From assembly GCA_963691655.1 (NCBI GenBank), contig OY829328.1, positions 5,608,204-5,672,203 of the forward strand: DNA of 64,000 bases, given 5' to 3'. Source of the DNA: Toxonevra muliebris (taxonomy: Eukaryota > Arthropoda > Insecta > Diptera > Pallopteridae). The position numbers and the translations under genes are program-made. Shown piece after piece: positions 1 through 12,000 of the stretch (positions within the stretch are counted from its first letter, which is position 1; the number at the start of each line of letters is the position of its first letter). A model generated the notes under the pieces. That model had not been told where the DNA came from. It saw only the letters and a program-made list of their open reading frames with translations, and did no database searches.

Positions 1-25
1 CAATTGCACAATACTTTCTGCTCAC

Positions 26-149
26 CTTATTGTTGTTATCTTCATAGTCCACAGAATCACCCTCACTGAGACGTCGTTGTAGGGCACGCTGCTTGCGATC
101 ACGTCGCTTTTGATTTTTCTTGCGTTGTCCCAAGATACTCGAGTCATGT
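26..149 (-). CDS. ktu: kintoun coding exon 4 (basic tail), next intron leaves the window
   Basis: This is a 124-nt exon between TTTTTAG (acceptor, 150-156) and AAG|GTGAGC (donor at 24-25). In the phase set by exon 3 it reads HDSSILGQRKKNQKRRDRK followed by QRALQRRLSEGDSVDY, a strongly basic segment typical of the kintoun C-terminal region. It keeps the frame open with phase 0 at its end, which supports the whole exon chain. Confidence 0.85.
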
Positions 150-3100
150 CTAAAAATGAGAAAGAATGAACTGATTAAATGAACGTATGAAGTAAAACAA
201 TTTAATATTTTTTTAAATTACGCTGCGCTGGTTTATTTGTTGAAAACTAATTTTGTTATTGTTTTTGATTTAAGCTTTTAAATAAGCGACTATTTGCAGC
301 ACTCTAAGTTTATTAAAGTTGCACGAGGTGTCAAGTGTTGCTGAAATTGCTCAAGCTCAAGGTCTAATAACCGTGCGCTGATGGCGATGATATAAATGGA
401 AATTGGTGCATTAGTACTGCACTTATGGGTGCAAAATAATACTTATTCATGTACTGTACGAATGAACTGTGACTAAAGGCTAGGGTACAATAGCGCAAGC
501 GTGTGTGTGTGAGTGCGTCACGCGCCAGTTGTCAAATAAATTCCAACCATAAACTTTCTATTTAGCAATGTAGCGATTCGAGAAAAGTTCGGAAAATTGA
601 ATATTTCTCGCCAGCGAGATGCGTTGTATAGGTGTCAAAATGTTATTTGTTTATTAAAATTTAATTGCACACAAAATACACCACAACAAAAACAAACGTT
701 GAAAATTCAAACTAAAAACATAGCAATTGTAAATTAATATGCGTTTAACATCGACTGCTTCATTTCTCTCTTTAATGGCAGCCTTTCACGCATCGCACTC
801 TCGCGCTATTGTACCCCAGACTTAAAACCAAACTGAGAATACCACGTAGAATAGTTTCACCTAATATATATATTTTACATCGACAAGGACATCGAGCTGT
901 GGTAGTCAATACAACACGGAAGCTATATTAAACCTTACTTCCTTAACCTATCAGGTCTTTTTGCTTATAGACTATTTTTATGATTAAATTCAACCTGAAA
1001 TCTGGCAATTTATTTGTTAAAGCTACTAAAATTTTCTATTACACACTATATGCGGCAATTGAAACATAATTCCAAGTAATTTTTAGTGGTTTTTGTGCTT
1101 TTCAATTAGAATTTATTTGCTTGAGGATGTAGTCTGGTGTTCTTACTTAATTTTCAAGGTTTTTTCGGGAGTTTTTTATTATAACAAAACAAAATACAAT
1201 CACTTTAATTATTTATATGTTAATATTGACGTCTTTTATCGGACCAAAAAAAATGTTTGGAGTTTATTTTACGATATTTTTTTTTTGAGTTTTTTACGCC
1301 CAAAAAAAAAAGGTGAGTGGCTGGCCTGGGTGTTTGCGACACTTGAAGTCATCTGAGACAAAAAATTTAAATAAAATATTGTTTTGTAGACTTGCCATTC
1401 TGGCAGGTCGTAGATTCAAACATTTTTATTAAAAAATAACAAAATGGCAGACTTCTAAAAAAATTTTTCAAAAATCGCGCTTTTTTTTGTTGAAAAACGG
1501 AATAAAAATAGGAAATAATGATTAAAAATAAACAATTCAGCTTCCTGCGAGGGCAATTAGCGTGTAAAATAACGTATTAAAATTTCAGCCCAATCGGCTT
1601 TATAGAATTTCTTCAAACCCTGGGCCGATAAAAAAAAAACGTTGTTTCGGGAAAAACGCAACAGGCGTTCTCGACTATGTGCTATAACTTCATTAATATT
1701 CTGAATTTTGGTCTGAAATTTTTATATTATACTTTCAATATATTATACCTTTGAAATACATAATAAAAAAAATCGATTTTGTGAAACTCGAACACCAGAC
1801 TACATTCTTAAATGTTTTGCTTCGCCTATTAATGATAGTTTTTCTGCAGAAACATCTCAGTTCTTGCCATTTCAACATAGTTGCTTTAACCCGTTGATTT
1901 GTCTTGGAGCCTCAAGAATTCCATATATGATAGTTATGATAGTAGTCTACTGCAAATTCCATTGGCTATAAATAAATGCATAACTTTTCCTACACAAAAA
2001 TCTTATTATTTCCAATCTTGCTGATGACACAAAGAGGTTGATTTTTAAGCTGAAGCCTTGTCGTAAAATAAGTCTTAAGATGGTTTATAGTACCACGGAA
2101 AATTTACCTGAATACTTGTTTCTTGATAACCTCATTAAATCTAACAGTCTTTTTACAGCTTTCCGATAGCTCAGCCGTCACATTTTCTTCTGGAATGTCG
2201 CTGAAAGATTGAGAAAAACGTAAGGAACTCAGAACGCCAGCATCTATTGAGCACGAATACGATGATGAGCACTCATCAATCGAGGAGCAACTATCCGATA
2301 TGGATGGACGATGTGGATCATAGCGACTGTAACGCTTGAGTATGCTTTTAAACGAAGGTGGTAAAGTAGAGCTACCTGCACTACTGCTTATCATACTGTC
2401 ACCACCACGGCATTCGGAATAACTTCGCTGTTTTCGTTGCTGTTGCTGTGCACCTTGGTTGCCTATCGTTGGTACGGCAACAGATATTGAGGATTGCTGT
2501 TTGTGATTGGCAACAATATCGCCACCATCACCATTAGTTTCGGTTATTTTGTACAATTCCTGCTGCTGTTGCTGACGTTGTTCTTTTTGCTGTTGCTGAT
2601 GTTGATGATAGGCTTTGATATCATCACAAGCCGATTCTGAAAGCGATCGACGCTTCTTATTCTTCTTCCTTTGCTTTTTATTCATTTTCTTTTGCCCCAA
2701 CTCGGAGTCTGCATGCTGTGATGTTTCCTCATCTTCTGTAGTATTGGCGGCACATGTGGATTGCTGCTCACGTGGTTTAATTTCTATCTCAACCGAGCGC
2801 TCACATTCGGAACGTTCCACTGAAATATCGAATGATGATGATAAAGATATAGCAGGTGCTGGTGGAGATTTCTTGCGTTGGCGTGAATTGTGCGCGAGTT
2901 GGAATTTCCCCTGTATCGTATACTCTTTGAGATCATTGCTATCAAGTCCCGCCAAAAAGCTATGGAGATTTTCGCTAGATGCGACTAAATTTAAATTAAG
3001 CACGATATTATTTTCCCATGCTTCAGCTTCGGCAGTCGTGATGGCGATTGCGGAATCTTGCGGCAGCTGTAAGTAGAAAGCGTAATGTGTTGGATAGTAG

Positions 3101-4790
3101 CCAGCACCGATAGAGATGAAACGTAGATGCACGCTTTTGGCTTGTTGGAGTACTGCAATCGATTCTGGCTGCACGTTCCGAACATGCAACACCAATGACA
3201 TAACATTATCGAGCACATTGCAATCGAATTTGGCGGGGAATTGATAGTGTATGGAGTTTTTAAGGAACGTTACTGATGTTAAAGAAGCTTGTTGTGGTGT
3301 TGGTGTTGATATAGGAGCTAAAAAAAAAGATTCTTAGGTCAAAATAGTTACTATATCATAGTAAAATAACTTACAATCCTCATCTTTAGCCTCTGTAGCG
3401 TGCTCTTCCATTATGGAATCGCTTAACTCTTCTACCGGTGATTCGCTATTCGAATTCGAGTTCACCTCTTCACGTATATCGCTTTCAACGCCGCTATCCT
3501 CACGATTCAAATGCAGAAGCGTTTCATGCATATCTCGTTGCTGTGACGAACTCTGCTGTATCACTGGCAATGTGATGCACAGACGACGTGTATCGGTATC
3601 AAAGCGCGCCGTGCCCTGCTTGTCGTTCACAGTATATGGCAGATCCAATTTTAAACGATACTTTGCACCCGGACGTTCGCTCAACAGATACAACGACTTC
3701 GCTGTTACATCCAATTGACATTCAGCGGTTGATTTAAGCAAAGGCAGCTCAATTTCAACGACAATTTCACGCGGCACAGTAACACTAAGCTTAGCATCGA
3801 GCTCATTCGTATACTCGGCTAGATCGACATCGCGTCTGTGTTTAATTAAATATTTTGGTATGGTAAATTCAGCGTACGCTGTAGTATTCATTTTCATTGG
3901 AATCACTTTGGGCTGCCCCGATTCAGCAGTGGGTCTCGCTGGTGATACATCATCGAGCGGATGTGGCTCGGAAGCTTCCGGAGGCGCATTTTTCGCCAAC
4001 CTACGTATCACAGTTGGGCGTGCAATTCCTTTGAATTGCAATTTGGGAAATTTCAAATTGGTGCGATCCAAACATACCTAGAGAGTACAGAAGCAACAGC
4101 AAAAAGAAATGAAAATTAGTACATGCAAAATTAATTTAAACTTGCACTATTAATTTCTTTCTTTCTTTCACTAGCTCTCTATCTCACTCACACTCTCTTC
4201 CTGCTCACCTTATACTCGCGCTCCACGGCATCCAGTGCCGTGTCGATCAAGCACTTACGAAACGCGGAATTCCGTTGTGACAAATACAATGCATCTGGAT
4301 GAAAGATGACATCGTAAACGCGACAATGTTTTCCCTGTGCATCGAGATCATCGCGCGGAGCCGCTTGTGCCATCGGTATGGCCCAATTTAGACCGCGTAC
4401 CCCCGTTTCCGGATTCATGCACACTTCATTGCTTGGCTTAGCCACGATGGAGCTTTTCGCCACATTCACAAAACACTTAAGCGCACCATCGACTGATGTC
4501 TTAATTACAAAACCCGGTTCGGGATTTATAAATTTCACTTCTACACCGCGTTCGGCTTCGAATTGTGTTATTTCTTGTTCATAAAGCTTTTGATTTTCCG
4601 GATCTTGAATCTCTTCACAATAGTCCATAAACAATTTACGAAATTCTTCATTTCTTAATGCTTCGGAAATGCGCGAGAACTCCTCCTTCGTTATGTCAAT
4701 ATTTGGAGAATGTTTATTATTATTACTATTGACATGTGGAGAATGTTTATTACGTGCGGAGGAGTTCTTGGTAGCGGTGGTCGCGGACAT
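26..4790 (-). CDS. ktu: Protein kintoun (DNAAF2 homologue), four 5' coding exons, 3' end off the window
   Basis: Kintoun is a cytoplasmic co-chaperone-type factor that helps assemble axonemal dynein arms before they enter cilia or sperm flagella; the fly protein is also known as a PP1 interactor. Exons 4209-4790, 3375-4077, 2108-3317 and 26-149 join in frame (phases 0, 1, 2, then 0) to give 873 codons with no stop and GT/AG at each junction. Residues about 30-195 are a PIH1 domain. Exon 2 opens with VCLDRTNLKFPKLQFKG and carries a CS-like fold (about 258-370). A second conserved block lies near 445-520 (VLDNVMSLVLHVRNVQPESI). The tail is polar, basic and Gln-rich, with KTVRFNEV, a good RVxF-type PP1 docking motif. 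The start ATG at 4790 gives MSATTATKNSSARNKHSP. A GTGAGC donor at 24-25 shows that at least one more exon lies beyond position 1. Family identity is confident; exact ends rest on splice reading. Confidence 0.93.
150..2107 (-). other. kintoun intron 3 (1.96 kb)
   Basis: The sequence is AT-rich, with homopolymer T and A runs around 1240-1310 and 1470-1640. The small open frame at 1093-1356 is Phe/Tyr-rich low complexity and has no family resemblance. I see no second gene and no clear transposon here. The other two introns seen are short (57 and 131 bp), so this one is unusually long for the gene. Confidence 0.7.
2108..3317 (-). CDS. ktu: kintoun coding exon 3 (second conserved block, Gln-rich linker, PP1 motif)
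   Basis: The acceptor has a T-rich tract ending TTTTTTTTTAG above 3317 and the donor is CAG|GTAAAT at 2106-2107 (phase 2). The exon starts with SPISTPTPQQASLTSVTFLK in the joined frame. It contains the conserved VLDNVMSLVLHV block, lysine/arginine clusters (KKQRKKNKKRRSLSES), a CAG/CAA-coded Gln run near 2550-2610, SILKRYSRYDPHRPS and the RVxF-type motif KKTVRFNEV at its end. An internal GTG near 3216 begins the longest open stretch but is not the start. Confidence 0.92.
3375..4077 (-). CDS. ktu: kintoun coding exon 2 (CS-like domain)
   Basis: The acceptor is a CTCTCTAG tract at 4078-4085 and the donor is GTAAGT just below 3375, with intron phase 1. The 131-bp upstream intron is 4078-4208. 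The encoded segment has the linker that ends the PIH1 region and a CS/alpha-crystallin-like beta sandwich, from TTAYAEFTIPKYLIKH to RRLCITLPVIQQ. An acidic Ser/Glu-rich stretch follows (SGVESDIREEV). Confidence 0.92.
4209..4790 (-). CDS. ktu: kintoun coding exon 1 (PIH1 domain)
   Basis: This exon has 582 nt (194 codons) and ends at GAG TAT AAG followed by GTGAGC, so the next intron is in phase 0. It holds the N-terminal low-complexity leader (Ser/Asn/His-rich, to about residue 30) and then the PIH1 core, with FRKLFMDYCEEIQDPENQ and RGLNWAIPMAQ as the most recognisable stretches. Confidence 0.92.
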
Positions 4791-7700
4791 ATTGTTACAA
4801 CAGATGCAGCACAGTTGCTGTCAAGTACTTTTTGAAAATTTATTATTTCTGAAAATGAATTTAATTGAATTGCTTGCCAGTGCTTTTAAGATATTTTTCT
4901 GTTTGATTTCTATTTTTTGTTTGTTTCTTTTTTTTTAATTTACAAATTTCGTTTTTGCTTTTTCAAACTTTTATGTCGTTTTTTGGTTCCTATTCACTGT
5001 TTTTGTTTCTTAGTTTTCAAGTAGTTAATTGCACAATAAATAGTTTTTATTTGTCGTTTTTTGTTTGCTATTTTTACGGTTCTTCTACTCTAGTTCAACT
5101 AGTTCAATCCGACAATCTGCAATTGAAAAGATAAAAACATTTCTATTATTATGTATGTCCATTCATATTATTATGTTTGTTTTATTATAAAATAAATAAA
5201 GTCTCGTATAATCATTATGAGCTCTTATCATTTAATAAAGCACTTATAAAAATTTAGTTTTTTTTTTTTTTGTCATTGAAGCGTAATCGCCTTGTCTCAA
5301 ACAACTTTTAGAACGATAGACTTTCAAGGAAATTAAATAGGTAAATACAATATTAACCAAAAAATTAGGCTATTCTGAACCCATTTTTTATAATGTTATG
5401 GTCGTTGGTCCATGTTATTTTAATGATTTGAAAAAACTTGTAACTCGTACTATGGAGTCTGGAAATCAGGCGATTCGAGACCGTGTGTCTTTTTCAGATA
5501 CATGAGGACAGTGTGTTTAGAAAGTACCACAATATCAACAAGATAACCAATATAGTCACATTGTATGCATATATAAACATTGAATGGTTTTCCTGAAAAT
5601 AATACGTTCCAATTCAAATTATATTTTTTTTTTTTTTATGTTTTATTGTGTTGTTAGATCACTTTCATATAAATATTTATTCAATGTAGAAAATGCAAGA
5701 CAAATTGAAAATACTAGTAAACCGGTTAGAAAGAAAATAAAAAGGTATTTATATATATATGTTCAATTGAATACAGTAGGGAGGAATGAAGAAAAGAAAA
5801 AGTGCGGTATAAGATAATTATTTCCAAAAATCGAATATAAATTAAATACTTAATAAAGGTATGTATACAATAAACTAATGACTTGAAATAATAATATAAG
5901 CCGCTTTTAATTTAAAACAATTTGAATTTTGTGATTATCTTGATAAAATTCTTACGCAATAAATTCATAAATTTTCGTAGCAAAACACGCGGTTTTTAAA
6001 TAATCTATAGTAGAAAAAAACTTTCTGCGTAGTTTCTTCTAGCGTATTTTTATTTTTTTATTATTTTTGTCTTTTATGCTTTCTTTCTAATGTTTTTTAG
6101 TTTTTTTTTTTTTTTTGTATATATGCACGATAATGTATAAAAAAAATAGAACAACAATTTGCTCTCTAAAATGAACTATTTTTTCCGGTCCTAAGCACTG
6201 GGAACAACGAAGTCGGCGGCGGTAACAACGACAACTGTGCTGCTTTATGCTCTGGGAATGTTCTCATTTGTTTTTATTATTATTTTTTTACTTTAGGTAA
6301 CACAAATGTTTGCTGCGCCTCTTCCCTTATAAATTAATTATACTCCGTATGTGTGTATTGAGAAAAACAAATATAAAAGCAAAACAAAATAAAATTAAGG
6401 TATACAGAAGAGTAGAGAATGATTAGAAGCACGAATTAGAACGCAATTGAAAAGCTTGTGAATAATATACTACTAAGGTTATTTGAGTAATGTGAGAAAT
6501 TACTCCTAACTACTGCTTTGTCCCTTAAGAAATGGCATTTAAACAAACCGACATAGAGAAATTAGACCAGCCTACAACTAAAAATTTACATAGAAAAACC
6601 GAAATTGAATGAACTAAGTATTAAAAATACTAATAAACATAAGAACAGGTACTGATGCCGGTACGAAAAAGCAAGTCACTATTTAAAATATCTAAGCTTA
6701 TGGCGATTTCAGATAGCTTCTAAAAATGCAATAATACATAAACTGCTTAATATCGGATACTCAATAAAATTGTTGCTTAAGTAAATATACGCACTCTTTA
6801 ATACGTTCCGGTGGAAAGGAGCCTACATAAAGATGCTTGACTCTTATGTGAACCAAAAGAACAGAAATATTTCAGCTTTGAAACGTTCTTCTTTTTATTG
6901 ACCTCATATCAATTCAGCTTCCTTAACAAAAATTTCATATTTATAAAAAAAAAAGACATACTCTGTAATTTTGGTTATCTCATCTGGCCAGACGAGCATT
7001 CAATTTCATATAAACTACATACAGATCAAACAAATAGATAGATAGATAAATTTTATTTTTAGCCTTAACCGTTATATAGGTACAGCATAGTTCGGCCAAA
7101 GTAATAATTTCTTATGCAAATTTTGACGCTGAATCCTAATCAGGCAAATCATGTTATGATTTCGAGAAATTTTAATCTGGAAGACAATTTTTTCGATTTA
7201 TCAAATGAAAAAGCTGATTTTAGATTTTTCTATTAGGTACTCAATAAATTACTATCGTTCATTTCAATTTGAATTGTTTTATGGTTAACCAGTTAGCGGA
7301 CGCTCAAAATTGTATCGAGGTGCTAAAAGAGACACCTAGTTTTATCTTTCAAAGTAATCTTAATATTCAAATTTTAATTATACAGATTTTTTTCAGGTGC
7401 TAAGAATATCATATTTTACTAGTTATATAGAATGAATACTATAGCATTCTTATTGATCCACAAATCAATTCAGATTTGGATTGGATTGAATGCCGTCAAT
7501 GTGGATTATAAATTTGAATCTTATTGCGACGTTAATCCGCAAATGTGGTAATTAGGATCGGATTTTTTATTACATCAGATATCCGAATGTAGGTTTAAAA
7601 CTTCCAAAGTGAGAAAGAACTTAAAATTACTGTATATTTTGTTTGCGATATTTACTAGCATTTTAATATTAATTTCAATAAGCTCAAAGAAGATTAATCA

Positions 7701-8926
7701 GATTTGAACAAACTACAAATTTTTATTTTTTTATTTGGTAAACTGTTCGGAAAAATTTGGAGTCAGTTTTATGGTTTATTCTACTTGCCTAGTCAGACGA
7801 GAGGGGTTCTGCTTACATTGTACTACCTTGGGGTTAATATAGAAATTGAATCCTAGTTTTTACAAAACATTTAAATTTCGCCCCCCAATTTATAAAAGTT
7901 TAATTTTATATCAACGTTTATTAGTTGATACAACTTGGCTTTGCAAATGTAGCGTGCACAAAGAGAAGGCAAATAGAATAGGGTGAAAAGGCAGAATTAA
8001 GAATTGTATAACATTTTCCGCAGTAAGTACATACATATTTATAGCTACATATATTTATATACATATTTACTGGTATATACATGTGTATATACGTGACCAT
8101 GTGCACATACTCGTGTATCGTATAAGTTTTATCAATAATAATTACAAAATTTATATTAATGTTCTGTTTGTAGTGAAATCGATATAGAAACATAAATAAA
8201 TTTACTTTATGAACATTCTATCTACATTCTGAAATAGCAAAATCGATTAGTCCTGCCCCGGTTTCGCGGGGGAAGGCGGCAATGTGTGGATATAAATGCA
8301 TGCATTTTAGTAGCAGTTGTTGTAGTAGTTAGTTGCATGAATGCAGCCGCCGCCGATGATATGATGAAGGTAATGCAGTTTTGTTTGTTGAACCGGTTAA
8401 ATGATTTTTTGTTTAACACCATCTTTATGTATATACATTTATTTAACATTCGCCCAGTATTTGTAGATGCAGTTGGGTATAGTTCAGTGACATTTGCACT
8501 ACTTTTCTCCAAGTTTCGTTTTTGTCTAAGAAAATACTAAACCTATACTACAAAGAAATTCAAGTACATTTACTATAAATGCACTTTTTTTTGTTTTTTG
8601 CATTGGTAGATAATTAATTATTATATATTCACATACTTTGCTTCGTTACTGCCGCTTCAAAAAGTTACAAATGTATTTAGAAATTAATATACACACATTG
8701 TTTAATTTCTAAACTAACATAAATGAAAACCGACACTTTTTTCACTTTACGTGACTTTAAGTTTTGGTAGGTATCTATGGAGATTTTCTCTAGTTTTCCA
8801 ATTTGATTTTTCTTGTATTTTTATATATGTTTGCTCTTGCAATTGCGCGACTTTACTTCTCGATTGCTTTCCTCCACACTATCAATTGTATGGAACAAGT
8901 CTGAAACTGACCTGACTGACTGACGT
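4791..8926. other. Non-coding DNA upstream of kintoun
   Basis: This holds the kintoun 5' UTR and promoter, whose start site I cannot place, then AT-rich sequence with short poly-T and poly-A runs. The open frames at 5584-5817, 7921-8193 and 8222-8540 are low complexity or built on GTT/GTA trinucleotides and show no domain. I see no RNA gene. Confidence 0.5.
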
Positions 8927-8934
8927 GTTGTATG

Positions 8935-9193
8935 CAGTGTGGCCAACTTTTGTTTTCAAAATCCGCTAAAATTAATAATAAAACGCGTATTTTCTTAAAA
9001 ACAGCGTTAAATTTTAAACTTTTTCACTAATACAAGCAAACATCTGATACTTCTAGCCAATGAAAATTTCTTCGATTTTTCGAAGATATTTTGAAATTGA
9101 AAAAACGCACTGAGCGCTAAATCACTTTTTTCCGCGTTTCAATTTTCAAAAAGCACTAAAATCAGCGGGAAAAGTGGTGAGCTGGTCACACTA
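8935..9193. mobile_element. 259-bp MITE with perfect 8-bp target duplication (hAT-like size)
   Basis: The left end reads CAGTGTGGCCAAC and the right end, reverse-complemented, reads TAGTGTGACCAGC. The arms continue with imperfect similarity around a TCCGCT / CCCGCTGA block. Both sides are flanked by an identical GTTGTATG, at 8927-8934 and 9194-9201, which is direct evidence of insertion with an 8-bp duplication. Eight-base duplications are typical of hAT and P superfamilies. There is no coding capacity. The right terminus also matches the insect core-promoter Motif 1 consensus (TGGTCACACTA). Confidence 0.75.
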
Positions 9194-9201
9194 GTTGTAT
9201 G

Positions 9202-11129
9202 TGTACTTGTACATATGATGTTTGTTTGTTTGTTCATTCCAGCAAATATACAGAGATGCCAAGTCTTTCTATATTAGCCGCAATCTAGAAAAAAAACTGA
9301 CATTTGTTTATGAATTTTTGCTATACACGCATATTTAACTACATAAATACGTGCGATATATTAATCAATGTTTTATCGATTATCGATAACTGTATCTTTC
9401 AGCAATAAAAAACTATACAAGACTTGGTAACTCTTCGACCGGCTGTTTTTTTCTTTTTTCTGATTGGATTTGATAATAGAGCGAATGGGAAGGAAAGTAA
9501 AAACTACCAAAATTCAGTTTGAGGGTTTTTCTCAAATTTTTCTTCATTCATGGTTGCATAATTGTGTACTTTATTAGTGCGAATGTCCTTTTTACAAGTT
9601 TGGGAATATGTAATAAGAATTTGTTTTGACTCAGACCAAGCTCACATTACTGGGTATGGAAGAACAAATTATTAGGTATATATTGTTTTTATAACATAAC
9701 AAAAATGAATTTTGTAATATTTAGTTTTATATGCACAAAATTGAAGTTGCATGAACTCAAAACCATACATTTTAAGGATCATGAAAAGTAAAGTGATGGC
9801 ATTTTTGAGTGAAGTTTAATCAGCTATATTACTGGTTGCTCAGAAAATATATGATACCGGACCAGTGGGCGTGTCATCTCTCTTACAAATAAGGTTATCG
9901 CACTTTATTAGTTTTCAAAAGGGTTTCTATATTTAATACTGCTTTCATATTTCTTTTTAATTATGCGCATTTTATTATTAGGAATTCTACTACACTGTAT
10001 TACACTTATGCATCTACTGCAAAGTAAAATTACACATACAAACCGGCTTTTTATTTGACTTTTTGTTTTGGTTGTATGCTTTTGTGTGTGGGCCCAACTT
10101 TTAATCTTCCTTCCGTTTTTATTATTATTTGTTTGTTTTGCAGAACCGTTCACTTTGAAATGATATTGCAGACTGTTTTCTGCTCGTCTTGTAGATAAAG
10201 TTTAATTGTTTTCATTTACTTTCTTAAAACTATTTGTATGTATTAATTTACGCACATCAAAATGTTTATTTCTGTTTATATTTTCGAGTGTGTGTCTGTC
10301 TTGGCATTATCAAATATCTGTAAAAAAAAATGCATATACTACATAGTTTGACAAGAGGTAAATATCTAGATTATACAATAATAGTGGTACGCAGCATACA
10401 TTTTTAATGGTAAACAGTTTATTGGATGCAACATACTAGATAATTTTTCATCTCGATTATGGTTGATCAGGATAATGTATAAGAAAATTCTAAATGTTCT
10501 CATTTTTTGTATGAAAAAGTCGATTCAGGCGAGAGTCAGAAATGTGGAAATCGCAATTCTTTTATGACAAGTGATCACTAACACAATTTTTTTAAGAGCT
10601 ACATAGGTTTGCGGGGTAAGTTGCCAACAGGATTCAAACACAATTTATTATGTTTTTGTAGACTATGAAAATTAAATATAGTTGTTAATTTTCAAAGTCT
10701 TGACTACTGTTCTATGGATGTACTTCATTTAAATAATGTGTAACAGGCTTAAAGAGCGTATATGTGTAGTCATCACAACAACAGAGTATACAGAGACGGT
10801 CAAATCAGACGGCCGTTTCGGAATCCGCCACGATTCCTCATCAGTGATCTTAGTGATAGTTCTTAATCTTTCAATATCCTATATAAGCTACTAATATTTG
10901 AAATCATAACCAAGAATTCTAGATTTGATTCCAAATATCTTCACTGAATAGAGATATTGAAGGAAAACTACCACTACCGTTCTGTATACTTATTTGTTGT
11001 TGTGTTTTTCTCATTACTACTAGTCTGCATAACAGAATAGAAGACTGGGCGGTATTGGACTATTAGTCATCAACGTGTCATCTTTATCTCATATAAATCG
11101 ATGTAAAAAACTCAAGCGACAGTAAGCGC
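9202..11129. other. Non-coding DNA with a DRE-like site
   Basis: I see no supportable gene. A TATCGATA octamer at 9381-9388, overlapped by a second ATCGAT, matches the DNA-replication-related element found in housekeeping promoters of flies. The rest is AT-rich, with a few GT microsatellite steps near 10080 and 10290. Confidence 0.4.
9381..9388. promoter_or_regulatory. DRE-like TATCGATA octamer
   Basis: This is an exact palindromic DRE consensus inside TTTTATCGATTATCGATAAC. In flies DREF binds this element at many broadly expressed promoters. No coding exon starts close by. RYBP (plus strand, 4.5 kb away) or a kintoun 5' exon are the only candidates in view. An octamer can occur by chance in AT-rich DNA. 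Confidence 0.3.
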
Positions 11130-11436
11130 CTGATTTTATTGGTGCTCGGTGTTCGGCGAACACAAAACATTTTTTCCCGTACTCGGTCAAGGTGGTTACA
11201 TTCAGCTCGTTGCAGTGTTGTTTTTTGTCAAAATATACTCGTTTGTTTAACACTATTTTATATGTAATGATACTATTTTGAAAAATAACTCATTGCCACC
11301 CTGAATACTCGGCGTGCTCGGTGTACAATACACCGAGCATATCGTGTTCGGTGTGAGAGTGAGTACAGAGTCTCTCTTTGTGTTCGGTGCAACAACAATT
11401 TCATGGTGTTCGCCGAGCATACTCGTAATATAACCA
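11130..11436 (+). mobile_element. GTGCTCGG-type inverted-repeat element, copy 1
   Basis: About 307 bp run from TTTTATTGGTGCTCGGTGTT to a mirrored right end, GTGTTCGCCGAGCATACTC then TAATATAACCACAG. Two more copies lie in the RYBP intron and an internally deleted one near 57.5 kb; shared internal blocks include ATTGCCACCCTGAATACTCG and CATATCGTGTTCGGTG. Ends are imperfect inverted repeats, so this is a MITE. It has no coding capacity; the matching small open frames in the copies arise only from the repeat. Confidence 0.7.
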
Positions 11437-11477
11437 CAGTCTACGAATTTTTTTTGAATAGCAAATGGAACGCAAAT

Positions 11478-11540
11478 GGTTAAGTTAAGTGGTTGTTCAA
11501 GAACACAGGCCATAACGGCCTGTTGTGATACCACACTGCT
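11478..11540 (-). mobile_element. Short 3' tail of a LINE or SINE
   Basis: On the minus strand this reads GTGTGGTATCACAACAGGCC, about 30 nt, then CAACCACTTAACTTAACC. The same layout (GTGGTATCACAA, about 30 nt, CCACT, AACCTAACC) ends the SINE at 32.5-32.9 kb. It is probably a heavily 5'-truncated insertion of that family or its LINE partner. Confidence 0.5.
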
Positions 11541-12000
11541 CTACTATCGTATTCTAATAATAAAATTATGTTTTTGAACGCAACTTACAAATATAATTCA
11601 TTAAAATCCATGAACCAAACCAGTTTTGTTCGAAAAAATGAATTGGTATAAAGCAACAGATTAATGCCATTATTAATCTTTGCAGCACTGAGTTTTCTAC
11701 CCTATACACTCTGTGTGCTATGTATATTGGTTTTGATCAGGTAAAGGGTATTTATAACGTTTAAAAAAAAAAAATTAAAAACTTTGAATATCAGACAAAA
11801 TTGATATCAAAGGAAATTCTAAACTCAATGGAACCATATTCTATCAATTTCTTTCAAATAGGGTTTAAAAAAACTATTGCGAATAATTTCAACATCGAGC
11901 AATAATCACGCATATCTCCCTTACAAGTGACACTTTTAAAGGACAATAGCAAATTTTAACTGAAAAGTTTTTTATCTAAACCATTTTTGAACCGGCCCAG

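Noticed and set aside
2615..3076. 153-residue plus-strand frame opposite kintoun exon 3
   Set aside because: Antisense shadow of the conserved kintoun coding sequence.
8286..8540. 84-residue plus-strand frame with a signal-peptide-like start (MDINACILVAVVVVVSC)
   Set aside because: The hydrophobic run comes from GTT/GTA trinucleotide repeats, the rest has no domain, and an equally long frame exists on the other strand.
8935..9388. Housekeeping promoter of an unseen gene (Motif 1 pair plus DRE)
   Set aside because: The Motif 1 pair is better explained as the inverted ends of a MITE with an 8-bp target duplication; the promoter idea is kept only as a possible exaptation.
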